Assembly: GCA_031549345.1 (NCBI GenBank)
Contig: JAVBPY010000003.1
Span: 542,982-606,981 of the forward strand
Source of the DNA: CASFRF01 sp031549345
Lineage (GTDB): Bacteria; Verrucomicrobiota; Lentisphaeria; Victivallales; Victivallaceae
DNA: 64,000 nt
Reading direction: 5' to 3'
Position numbers and translations under genes: made by a program
Part shown: positions 1 through 7,922 of the stretch, one piece after another
Layout: each line of letters starts with the position of its first letter
How positions within the stretch are numbered: position 1 is the stretch's first letter
Notes under the pieces: generated by a model
What the model was told of the DNA's origin: nothing
The model's input: only the letters and a program-made list of their open reading frames with translations
The model's database searches: none

Positions 1-1
1 T

Positions 2-1459
2 TATGCCTGGATTAACCACATCCGCAATGCGAAGTTTGTGGTCACGAATTCTTTTCACGGCATTATGTTTGCATTGCTGTTTAAGAAGCCGTTTGCCATT
101 GTCCTCAAAAAAACCGATGACGCCAGAATCAATACGCTTGATGCGCTCTACGGCATTCATTCACGCATCTGCAAGAAGGGTAATTTCGCCGAGATCTGCG
201 GGCAAAAAATGGACTACGATTCGATTATGGCGACACTCAAGGAGGAACGGGAAAAAGGGATGGCATTCTTAGAGCAGAGTCTTGCGGATAAGAATGGAAA
301 AGTTCCGCCTATCCGGGAATCGGCGTGTGTTCATTGCGGTAATTGCGTTCAGGTCTGCCCCGTCGGAGCGATTACAATGCGGAAAAATTTTGTACCGGTC
401 GCTGATTTACAGAAATGCAATGCTTGTGGACGCTGTCATGCGCTTTGTCCGGTTGCCGCGCCGGAGGAAGAACGGAATTTTCGTTGTTTCTATGCCAAGT
501 CGGCCGATGGCGCGATGCAGAGTATTGGATCGAGCGGCGGGATATTTCCCTTGCTTGCATTGGAGACGATACGGAAAGGCGGCGTTGTGTGTGGCGCCGC
601 CTTTGATGAAAACTTTGATGTTGTTCACCAATTCGCCCAATCGGATGTTGAATTATTCAAACTTTTTGGTTCAAAGTATGTTCCGTCGGATATTCCCGCG
701 GATTGCTTCGGGCGGATTGCCCGGTATCTGGAGGAGGGGCGGCAAGTCCTGTTTTCCGGCACTCCCTGCCAAACGTCGGCACTGCGTCGCCATCTTGGAA
801 GCCGGGATTGTCGTCAATTGTTGGTGGTGGATTGTATTTGCCACGGCGTCCCTGTCGCATTGTCCTGGCAAGTATATCTTGATGACCTGCTTGCAAAAGC
901 CCAAAAAACGCGCGCCGACATCGCTACAATCAATTTTCGCGACAAATCGCAAACAGGGTGGCATAACTATCAATTGGTAATTACCCTGCATGATGGCGGC
1001 GAATTGTTGCGCGAGTCGCACAAGAGCAATGTTTATATGCAATCCTTTATTCGCAATGCTTGTCTACGGAGCAGTTGCTATGCTTGTCGTTTTAAGGGTG
1101 GGGCGTCGCCATCCGACTTGACGTTGGGCGATTTTTGGAAAATCGGGAAATATCTGCCCGAACTCGACGACGACAACGGTTGCAGCATGGTGATCGTAAA
1201 ATCCCCCAAAGGTATGGAGGCTTTTAACGCGATCACTCCGGTTATCAAGCAGGAAGTCGATGTGGAACTTGTTCGCAAGTGTAATTCGATGTTCTACAAG
1301 TCCGCTGCCAGGACTCCTTTGCGGGAAGTTTTTCTGCAAAAACTCTCCCTGGGAGAACCTTATCCGTGCCTGCATTATTCGAAGCCGCGTCGCACGCTTT
1401 GGCAACGATTGTTCGACTCCGTTCTCGCCCCCCTGCTTTCCCGTAAAAAAACAGGGTAG
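2..1459 (+). CDS. Polysaccharide pyruvyl transferase / FrhB-like iron-sulfur fusion (5' partial)
   Basis: The reading frame is open from the left edge, so the true start lies outside the window. The first residues (WINHIRNAKFVVTNSFHG) match the C-terminal end of polysaccharide pyruvyl transferases. Two ferredoxin-type 4Fe-4S motifs follow (CVHCGNCVQVCP and CNACGRCHALCP, near 328-450). The rest matches the coenzyme F420 hydrogenase/dehydrogenase beta (FrhB) family, with more cysteines around 1065-1090. Such fusions are known from exopolysaccharide loci, where the FrhB part is thought to supply electrons, but the substrate cannot be told here. The gene ends directly against the convergent thioesterase gene with no spacer. 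The fusion order is seen; a role in surface glycan modification is inferred. Confidence 0.8.
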   Translation, partial: YAWINHIRNAKFVVTNSFHGIMFALLFKKPFAIVLKKTDDARINTLDALYGIHSRICKKGNFAEICGQKMDYDSIMATLKEEREKGMAFLEQSLADKNGKVPPIRESACVHCGNCVQVCPVGAITMRKNFVPVADLQKCNACGRCHALCPVAAPEEERNFRCFYAKSADGAMQSIGSSGGIFPLLALETIRKGGVVCGAAFDENFDVVHQFAQSDVELFKLFGSKYVPSDIPADCFGRIARYLEEGRQVLFSGTPCQTSALRRHLGSRDCRQLLVVDCICHGVPVALSWQVYLDDLLAKAQKTRADIATINFRDKSQTGWHNYQLVITLHDGGELLRESHKSNVYMQSFIRNACLRSSCYACRFKGGASPSDLTLGDFWKIGKYLPELDDDNGCSMVIVKSPKGMEAFNAITPVIKQEVDVELVRKCNSMFYKSAARTPLREVFLQKLSLGEPYPCLHYSKPRRTLWQRLFDSVLAPLLSRKKTG

Positions 1460-1879
1460 TTACGTAAGTTGCAGGGGGATATCGTGGAAGAAGACGCCGG
1501 CTTGGAGGCGGGCGATCAGTTTATCCTGGTCGTTGAAGACTTCGATCTGGTACAGCCCCGTCCGGTTGCCGCGATAGAGTTCCGTGGCGACGGCGCGGAG
1601 GCGTGTTCCGGTGCCGGGGCGGATGTAATGGATGGTGGAGGACTGCGTTACCGAATCGCGGCCGTGGGAATTCGCCGCCCCCGCCAGCGCCAGATCCGCC
1701 AGGGAGTACACCAGTCCGCCGTGGGCCGGGCCGCGCCCGTTCCAGACGTGTTCGCCAAGCTCCATCTCCGCTTCGGCATAGCCGGGGGTGATGGTGGTCA
1801 GGCGCATTTTGTTGTGTACGGCGAAGCGATCGATCCGGTTGAGGTATTCGAGGAGTTTGGCGCAATAATCGGCATTCAT
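1460..1879 (-). CDS. PaaI-type hotdog thioesterase
   Basis: The protein has 139 residues, normal for single-hotdog acyl-CoA thioesterases. It carries the family signature HGGLVYSLADLALAGAAN, where the histidine-glycine-glycine turn precedes the long central helix. Such enzymes hydrolyse acyl-CoA or aryl-CoA thioesters in the cytoplasm; the acyl group cannot be predicted. The ATG at 1879 was chosen because it overlaps the stop codon of the uracil-DNA glycosylase gene (ATGA) and begins at the conserved fold. The frame runs further upstream but only as a shadow inside that neighbour. It is the last gene of the minus-strand operon that begins with the glycyl-radical enzyme. Confidence 0.8.
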   Translation of the reverse strand: MNADYCAKLLEYLNRIDRFAVHNKMRLTTITPGYAEAEMELGEHVWNGRGPAHGGLVYSLADLALAGAANSHGRDSVTQSSTIHYIRPGTGTRLRAVATELYRGNRTGLYQIEVFNDQDKLIARLQAGVFFHDIPLQLT

Positions 1880-2547
1880 GAAAGGCTCCAGTTGATTTCG
1901 TCGCGTCCCAATTTGCGCAGGAGCGCGTTCGTTTGCGAGTAGGGGCGGCTCCCGAAAAAGCCCCGGTAAGCGGAGAGGGGGGAGGGGTGTGCCCCCGCGA
2001 GAACACGATGACGCGCACTGTCGATCAGCGGTCGTTTTTTTTTCGCCTCCGCGCCCCAGAGGAGGAACACCACCGGCTGCGGCCCATCGTTGATCGCCTG
2101 CAATACCGCATCGGTAAACAATTCCCAGCCTTTTTTGCGGTGGCTCCCCGCCGCGTGCTCGCGCACGGTCAGGACGGGATTCAAAAGGAGCACGCCGCGT
2201 GCTGCCCAGGGCGACAAATCGCCCGAAACAGGGATGGGACAACCCAGGTCGCAGGCAAGTTCCTTGAATATATTCCGCAGCGAAGGCGGGAACGGTATCC
2301 CGGGCGGGACGGAGAAGGCCAGCCCCTGCGCCTGTCCGTGGTCGTGGTACGGGTCTTGCCCCAAGAGCACGACGCGGACGCGTTCCGGCGCGGTTGCTTC
2401 CAACGCGGCGAAAACGCGGTCGTCGGGAGGGAACACCGCATGACGTTCACGCTCCGACGCGACGAATTGGAAGAGCGCCTCCAGCTTGGCCGTATCGAGC
2501 TTAAGAATCGAACGCCAGGCCGGAGGGATGTCCGAAAAACTCAGCAA
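1876..2547 (-). CDS. ung: Uracil-DNA glycosylase, family 1
   Basis: This 223-residue protein removes uracil from DNA at the first step of base-excision repair. It has the family 1 water-activating motif LLGQDPYHDHGQAQG (catalytic Asp about residue 65), the uracil-binding LLLN segment (VLLLNPVLTVRE), and the DNA-intercalation loop HPSPLSAYRGFFG containing the catalytic histidine. The length matches E. coli Ung. No ATG fits the start of the fold. The best start is a TTG at 2547 that overlaps the end of the aconitase gene, which implies translational coupling. The 3' end overlaps the thioesterase start by ATGA. A repair enzyme between metabolic genes is an odd operon partner. Confidence 0.9.
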   Translation of the reverse strand: MLSFSDIPPAWRSILKLDTAKLEALFQFVASERERHAVFPPDDRVFAALEATAPERVRVVLLGQDPYHDHGQAQGLAFSVPPGIPFPPSLRNIFKELACDLGCPIPVSGDLSPWAARGVLLLNPVLTVREHAAGSHRKKGWELFTDAVLQAINDGPQPVVFLLWGAEAKKKRPLIDSARHRVLAGAHPSPLSAYRGFFGSRPYSQTNALLRKLGRDEINWSLS

Positions 2548-4481
2548 TTGAGCATTCCCCCCGCGAGGATGATCGCGATTTCTCCTTCCGAAAGGTTGTG
2601 GGAAAGAGCGATGTTCGCCGCGCGTCCGTCCGCCTTGATCAGCGTGCCTTCGAGCGGCGCGCCCGGTTTGAGCTGGTCGCGCAGATAGGCGATGCGGAGA
2701 ACGTCGCCTTGCTCGATCTCGTCGTAGTCGGCGGGATTCGAGAATGTAAGCGGAAGGATGCCGAAGTTGACGAGGTTTGCACGGTGAATCCGCTCGATGG
2801 CTTTGGCGACGACGGCCTTTATTCCAAGGTACATCGGGCAGATCGCCGCATGCTCGCGCGAGGAGCCTTGCCCGTAGCTGTCGCCCGCGACGATGACGCC
2901 GTGGCGGCCCGCGTCGCGCACGGCGGCGGCGCGCTCGGCGAAACTCGGCGATCCCGGCTCCGTGAAGCACTCGAACACTACCTTGGAATAAGCGGGGATA
3001 TTGCTCCGCAGCTTGAGGTGCACGCCCGCCGGCATGATGTGGTCCGTGGTGATTTTATCGCCGACGCGGATGACGACCACGCCGTTGAGTTCCTTGGGGA
3101 GCGCCTCGTTCAGGGGCGGCTCGCCGATGGTACGTTTGCGGACGATCTCCGGCGCTGTCGCGGCGGGCGGAAGGATCATGTTGTCGTTGACGAGGAAGTG
3201 TTCCGCCTCGGCGATTTCCGGGTAGTCGATGCCGAGTTTACGGGGATCGATAAAATGACCGGCAAGCGCCGCCGCCAGCGCCGTTTCCGGACTGGTCAAG
3301 TAGGCCTGGTCGCCTTTGGTGCCGGTGCGTCCGGCGAAGTTCCGGTTGAACGTGCGGATGGACACCGTGTCGTCGGCGGGGCTCTGCCCTTGGCCGATGC
3401 ACGGACCGCAGCCGGTTTCCAGTATCCGCGCCCCGGCGGCGATCATGTCGCCGAGCATGCCGTTCCGGGCGAGCATTTCCAGCACCTGCCGGCTCCCCGG
3501 AGCGATGGAAAGGGTAACCGATGGGTGCACGGCACGGCCTTTGAGCACCGTGGCGACCATCGCGAGGTCGCGGTACGAGCTGTTGGTGCAGCTGCCGATG
3601 AGGACCTGCTGCACGGCGACGGATTCGAGTTCCGCCACCGTTTTGATCTGATCGGGACTCGACGGGCACGCCGCGAGGGGGACGATGGCGCCGAGGTCGA
3701 TGTCGATCACGCGGTCGTATTCGGCGTTGTCGTCGGCCGCCAACGGCGCGAACGCCTCGACGCGCCCCTGGGCGGCGAGGAAATGCTTTGTCGCTTCGTC
3801 GGAGGGGAAGACCGAGGTGGTAACGCCGAGTTCCGCGCCCATGTTGGTGATCGTCGCCCGCTGCGGGACCGAAAGGGTCGCCACGCCCGGGCCGAAGTAT
3901 TCGACGATCGCCCCCACGTTGCCGCGGGTCGTCAGGATGGAGAGCAAATGCAAAATGACGTCTTTGGCCGCGCACCACGCCTTGAGTTTGCCGGTCAAAC
4001 GAACGCCGATCACACGGGGGTAGGGGAGCATGAAGGGTTTCCCGGCCATCGCCAGCGCCACGTCGAGCCCGCCCGCGCCGATGGCCATCATGCCGATGCC
4101 GCCGCCCGTCGGGGTGTGGCTGTCGGATCCGAGGAGGGTTTTGCCCGGCGCTCCGAAGCGTTCCAAATGCACCTGATGGCAGATCCCGTTGCCCGGCGCG
4201 GAGAAATAAACCCCTTTCGCCGCCGCGACGGACTGGAGGTACATGTGGTCGTTGCGGTTCTCCGGCCCGTTCTGCATCATGTTGTGGTCGACGTAGGAAA
4301 CGGAGAGCTCGGTGCTCACTTTGTCGACGCGCATCGCTTCAAGCTCCAGATACGCCATGGTGCCTGTCGCGTCCTGCGTCAGGGTCTGGTCGATGCGGAT
4401 TGCGACCGGTTCCCCGGCTTCTTTTTTGCCGGAAATGTAGTGGCGGTCGATGATTTTTTGTACTGCGGTTCCCTTGGCCAT
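2541..4481 (-). CDS. Aconitate hydratase, short (Aquifex-type) form
   Basis: The protein has 646 residues, clearly shorter than AcnA or AcnB (about 850-900), and fits the short Aquifex-type aconitase/homoaconitase family. The three cluster ligands are present: Cys298 in LIGSCTNSSYRDL and Cys358/Cys361 in ETGCGPCIGQG. The swivel domain near the C terminus has the RGIKAVVAKAIERIHRANLVN-like region and a GSSREHAA substrate loop. It should interconvert citrate and isocitrate through cis-aconitate with a [4Fe-4S] cluster. It starts only 6 bp after the glycyl-radical enzyme gene, so both are likely co-transcribed. No citrate synthase or isocitrate dehydrogenase gene is in the window. A related hydro-lyase substrate cannot be excluded. 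Confidence 0.88.
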   Translation of the reverse strand: MAKGTAVQKIIDRHYISGKKEAGEPVAIRIDQTLTQDATGTMAYLELEAMRVDKVSTELSVSYVDHNMMQNGPENRNDHMYLQSVAAAKGVYFSAPGNGICHQVHLERFGAPGKTLLGSDSHTPTGGGIGMMAIGAGGLDVALAMAGKPFMLPYPRVIGVRLTGKLKAWCAAKDVILHLLSILTTRGNVGAIVEYFGPGVATLSVPQRATITNMGAELGVTTSVFPSDEATKHFLAAQGRVEAFAPLAADDNAEYDRVIDIDLGAIVPLAACPSSPDQIKTVAELESVAVQQVLIGSCTNSSYRDLAMVATVLKGRAVHPSVTLSIAPGSRQVLEMLARNGMLGDMIAAGARILETGCGPCIGQGQSPADDTVSIRTFNRNFAGRTGTKGDQAYLTSPETALAAALAGHFIDPRKLGIDYPEIAEAEHFLVNDNMILPPAATAPEIVRKRTIGEPPLNEALPKELNGVVVIRVGDKITTDHIMPAGVHLKLRSNIPAYSKVVFECFTEPGSPSFAERAAAVRDAGRHGVIVAGDSYGQGSSREHAAICPMYLGIKAVVAKAIERIHRANLVNFGILPLTFSNPADYDEIEQGDVLRIAYLRDQLKPGAPLEGTLIKADGRAANIALSHNLSEGEIAIILAGGMLNC

Positions 4482-4487
4482 AATCTT

Positions 4488-6527
4488 TTATCCTCTCTGA
4501 ACCATCCGATCGAGCACGCTCCGTTTGAGCGCGTCGTCGAGGGTGTTGAATTTTACGCTGTAGCCGCCGATGCGGATGAAAAGATCCTCCGCTTCGGCGG
4601 GGCATTCGATGGCCCGGCGCAACCGCTCCGGGCTCGCTGTGGTGCATTGAATCTGGAGACCGCCCTGGCGGAAGTATCCCTCGAACAACGCGCGGACTTT
4701 GGCGCGTTCCATGTTGTTCCGGAGAATGGAACCGTCCAACCGGACGTTCAGGACCATTGTGCCGAGTCCGAGGTTCTGCGGCAGCGCCGCCGCCGAGTTC
4801 AGGAGCGCGGTGAGTTCTTTGCGCGTTCCTGTTGCGCCGCAACCGCATGCATCGGCCACGGGGGTTCCGGCGCGCCGGCCGTCCGGCGTGGCCCCCACGT
4901 AACGCCCGTGCGGAACGTAGGTGTTGAACATGATGACCGAGGGAATGGCGAACCCGTTGCCTCGCACGAAACGGTGGCGCCGGACGCGTTTGAACCAGTC
5001 GCGGGTAAGACGCGATGCGAACGCGTCGAGCTCCGTGTGGTTTTCCCCTGTTTTCGGCAACGCCAGAAGGGCGCGGCGCAGGGTTTCGCAGCCGCCGAAA
5101 TCGCACTCCAGCGCCCGCAGAAGTTCCATTTTATCGAAAGGGAGTTCCCCCGCCATGACCGCGCGGACGGCCCACAACGCGTTGAAGGTGTCCGGCAGCC
5201 CCGCGAAGTTGATGACGCCGCCGTTGTAGCGCGCCCCGCCGTTGTTGAATTCCAATTCCCGCTCGAGACAGTCGCCGACCAGGAGGGTACGTACCATCTG
5301 GGGACGGAAAAGCGCCTGGTGGCGCTGGTGCTGGTCGCAGCAAACGAACATTTCCGCGATGCGGCATTCCGCATCGTGGAGGAAGCGTTGCAGGAAGTCG
5401 TCGAAATTCGCCGCGTCCGGCAGGTGTTCGCGCACGGCGTGCTGGAGGACGTCGAGCATATTCACCCCCGCCTCGATGCTGCCTACGTTTGAGCAACCCT
5501 CGAACATCAGCTCCGTGCAGCCGCCGAAACAGAAGTTTTGCGCGTCTTCTTCTGCAATTTCGGGCAGTTCCTCGCGGACGGCGTTCAGGTAGGCCGTTTC
5601 GTTGTACAACGCGGGGTTGGGCACGCCCGCGGCGAAGTTGTCGAGCACCGATTTCCAGAGCGTGTCCGGCATATCGTCGGCGATGCGGATGCCCATATTC
5701 GGACGGTAAAATTTTGCGCTGCTCTCCACGCACAGCCGGGTGAGTTCGGTATAGCGTCCCCGGCCGCCGAGGAGGATGTGCCAGGCGTCCCTTGCGCTGC
5801 AATTTTCCCAGAGCTCCGAAAGGCGTTCCCGGGTGTCCGGCTCGTTCCGCCAATAGGGGAGGATGATCGCGTCGAATGCCCCCACGGAATCGCATTCATC
5901 CAAATAGTAGAAGAAATTGAATGCCGCCAGCGCTTCGCGGAAATCGCGTGCCCCGGTTTCGATGCCCGCACGGAATGTTTCGATGAGTTCCGAAGGGGCG
6001 TTTTGTTCCGACAAATGGACGACAATACGGTTTCGCAATGTTTCCAGCGCATCGAACGTTTCGCGGCAGGCGAGGGTGAAGTCGTCGTCGCCGTCTTTGA
6101 TTTTTTTGCCGCGTCCGGCCAGGCCTTCCGCCAGGAGGGCGCGGTAGTCGAGCGAAGAATGGCACCAGCCGTCGCCGCCGACGGAGTAGCGCCGCGCAAT
6201 CGGATTGAACGTGATGTCGCGGAGTTCCGCGAGAATGCGGTCCGCCGGAACGCCGCCGCCTGTAAGTTCCGCCTCCAGGCGCTTGAAGTCCACGGCGATG
6301 CTCCGGCTGTAATCGAAGCGGATTGCGGCGCGTCCGTAAAGTTTATCGTCCAGCGCCGGATAAAAGGCGCGTCCGGGGCGGTAGGAGGGCAACGCCATGT
6401 TCTCCATGTGGCGCCGGAGGGCGCGGGCGTGGCGGCGGATCATCGGCGCATTGGGCAGTTCAAAGAACCCCGCGCCGAAAAACTCCCCTTTTTGAAGAAG
6501 CAGCCTTGATTCAGCAGACAAAAACAT
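4488..6527 (-). CDS. Glycyl-radical enzyme (pyruvate formate-lyase-like), substrate unknown
   Basis: The protein has 679 residues and the two hallmarks of a glycyl-radical enzyme. The C-terminal radical loop is RIGGYSVKFN (Gly655 as the likely radical site; classic members read RVxGYS). The thiyl-radical loop is FGGCTELMFEG (Cys337, with Glu339 two residues later, as in dehydratase- and decarboxylase-type members). True pyruvate formate-lyases have a Cys-Cys pair instead, so a different reaction is likely. The size is short for the family. No radical-SAM activating enzyme is nearby; one must act in trans. The ATG at 6527 follows a strong GGAGG at 5 bp. It heads the operon with aconitase. Confidence 0.82.
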   Translation of the reverse strand: MFLSAESRLLLQKGEFFGAGFFELPNAPMIRRHARALRRHMENMALPSYRPGRAFYPALDDKLYGRAAIRFDYSRSIAVDFKRLEAELTGGGVPADRILAELRDITFNPIARRYSVGGDGWCHSSLDYRALLAEGLAGRGKKIKDGDDDFTLACRETFDALETLRNRIVVHLSEQNAPSELIETFRAGIETGARDFREALAAFNFFYYLDECDSVGAFDAIILPYWRNEPDTRERLSELWENCSARDAWHILLGGRGRYTELTRLCVESSAKFYRPNMGIRIADDMPDTLWKSVLDNFAAGVPNPALYNETAYLNAVREELPEIAEEDAQNFCFGGCTELMFEGCSNVGSIEAGVNMLDVLQHAVREHLPDAANFDDFLQRFLHDAECRIAEMFVCCDQHQRHQALFRPQMVRTLLVGDCLERELEFNNGGARYNGGVINFAGLPDTFNALWAVRAVMAGELPFDKMELLRALECDFGGCETLRRALLALPKTGENHTELDAFASRLTRDWFKRVRRHRFVRGNGFAIPSVIMFNTYVPHGRYVGATPDGRRAGTPVADACGCGATGTRKELTALLNSAAALPQNLGLGTMVLNVRLDGSILRNNMERAKVRALFEGYFRQGGLQIQCTTASPERLRRAIECPAEAEDLFIRIGGYSVKFNTLDDALKRSVLDRMVQRG

Positions 6528-6554
6528 CCCCGCCTCCTGTTGTGTTGATGTTGT

Positions 6555-6582
6555 AATATAGCGATTCGGAGCGTTTTTTCAA
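6555..6582 (-). promoter_or_regulatory. Predicted sigma-70 promoter for the glycyl-radical enzyme operon
   Basis: On the minus strand TTGAAA (6577-6582) and TATATT (6555-6560) are separated by 16 bp, about 30 bp upstream of the ATG. Pattern match only. Confidence 0.55.
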
Positions 6583-6591
6583 GGGAGCGGG

Positions 6592-6620
6592 TTGCATTTT
6601 AGGAATTTCAGCGCTAGAGT
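6592..6620 (+). promoter_or_regulatory. Predicted promoter for the SGNH hydrolase array
   Basis: TTGCAT (6592-6597) and TAGAGT (6615-6620) are spaced by 17 bp, about 40 bp before the first SGNH gene. The -10 is weak. It is divergent to the promoter for the glycyl-radical enzyme. Confidence 0.4.
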
Positions 6621-6659
6621 AAGCCGGATAAGTGTAATCTTACTTCAAGGAGAATGCCT

Positions 6660-7898
6660 ATGAAACGCGGATGGATGACGGCGATTTTGTTGGCCGCGCC
6701 CCTTTTTCTCGGCGCGCAGCCGCTTGTAAAAGACGGCGACCGCCTTGCCCTGTACGGCGACTCCATCACCCAGCAGAAGGCGTATACGGTGATGACCGAG
6801 GCATATCTGCGCGCCTGCGTCGGAATGAAGGATCTTCAGGTTTTTCAGTTCGGGCGCGGCGGTGAAACCGCTGCGGTGTTTCTTTCTCGCCTTCCAAGTA
6901 TGTATGCGCTCTGGAAGCCGACGGTGGCCACCGAGTTTTATGGAATGAACGATGCGCGTGAGCTGGCCACCCGCCCGCAGGAAAAAGAGAACTACCGCCA
7001 GAGCGTCCTGAAAATGGCCGATACTATGAAAGAGGGGGATGTCCGCTTCATCCTCCTTTCCCCGGGGGCGATTGACGCCGACTTTTTCAACCGTCCCGAC
7101 GGCGACCGGAACAGCCGTCTTAAAATCCTGACGGATGTGTGCCGTGAAATTGCTTCGGAGCGGAAGCTGCCGTTCGTCGATATGCACGCCGCGCTTTTGG
7201 AGGCGCAAAAGGCGGCCAAGGCCAAACTGGGGAAAAAGTATCCCTTGGGCGGCGGCGACGGTGTGCATCCGGGGCAGAACGGGCATCTGGTGATGACCGG
7301 CGCGCTTCTGCGCGGGCTTGGATTGGAAGGGGAGGTTGCCCGGATCGAACTGGATTATGCCGCGGGAACAGCCAAAGTCGGCGCGGGGCACCGTGTTCTT
7401 TCGTCGAAACCAGGGAAGGCGGAGCTGGAAAGCGAGCGTTATCCCTTTGTTTTTTCGGAAAAAGACGGAACGGACAAAATCACCGAATTCATCCCCTTCA
7501 ACGAAGAATTGAACCGTTTTATCCTGCGGGTCTCGAATTTCCCCGCCGAAAAGGGCGTTGTTTCCTTCGGCGCGGAAAAGAAGACTTTCCTTCGGGCGGA
7601 GCTGGAAAAAGGGGTGAATCTCGCCGCTGCGTTTCCCTGCGACAATCCTTTCGCCCTCGTCTTCAACAAGCTGATTGCGCAGATCCGCGCCAAGCAGGTT
7701 TTTGAAACATGGATCGCCCTCGACTGGACGCTCTCCATTGCGCGGAAGGTCAGCACGTTCAACGCGTCGTCGGAGGCCGCGTCGTCCATCGCGACGCTGA
7801 ATGCGGAGTGCTTGCGCGAACGGGAAAAAATGGATGCCGCCATTCGGGCGCTCCTCGTCCCCGTGCGCTATACGATTGAAGTTGTTCCCGAACCGTAA
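6660..7898 (+). CDS. Secreted SGNH/GDSL hydrolase, array copy 1
   Basis: This 412-residue protein has an N-terminal signal peptide (MKRGWMTAILLAAPLFLGAQ) and SGNH blocks: block I YGDSITQQ with the nucleophilic serine, block III YGMNDAR, and block V DGVHPGQNGH with the catalytic Asp-His pair. About 150 residues after block V form a C-terminal region shared by all four copies. SGNH enzymes of this kind are usually carbohydrate esterases (deacetylases) or lipases; here glycan deacylation is inferred from the neighbourhood. The ATG at 6660 lies 7 bp after AAGGAG, whereas the in-frame ATG at 6654 is too close. This is the most divergent of the four paralogues. Confidence 0.82.
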   Translation: MKRGWMTAILLAAPLFLGAQPLVKDGDRLALYGDSITQQKAYTVMTEAYLRACVGMKDLQVFQFGRGGETAAVFLSRLPSMYALWKPTVATEFYGMNDARELATRPQEKENYRQSVLKMADTMKEGDVRFILLSPGAIDADFFNRPDGDRNSRLKILTDVCREIASERKLPFVDMHAALLEAQKAAKAKLGKKYPLGGGDGVHPGQNGHLVMTGALLRGLGLEGEVARIELDYAAGTAKVGAGHRVLSSKPGKAELESERYPFVFSEKDGTDKITEFIPFNEELNRFILRVSNFPAEKGVVSFGAEKKTFLRAELEKGVNLAAAFPCDNPFALVFNKLIAQIRAKQVFETWIALDWTLSIARKVSTFNASSEAASSIATLNAECLREREKMDAAIRALLVPVRYTIEVVPEP

Positions 7899-7922
7899 CC
7901 TAACAGTAGAAGGAGTATTGGA

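Noticed and set aside
2598..5492. Very long open frame (964 codons) on the plus strand
   Set aside because: It runs antisense to aconitase and the glycyl-radical enzyme, has low-complexity His/Arg/Asp composition and no motif, as expected opposite GC-rich genes.
4488..6527. Calling the radical enzyme pyruvate formate-lyase
   Set aside because: The active-site loop has Cys-x-Glu rather than Cys-Cys, and the protein is short, so only the broad family is supported.
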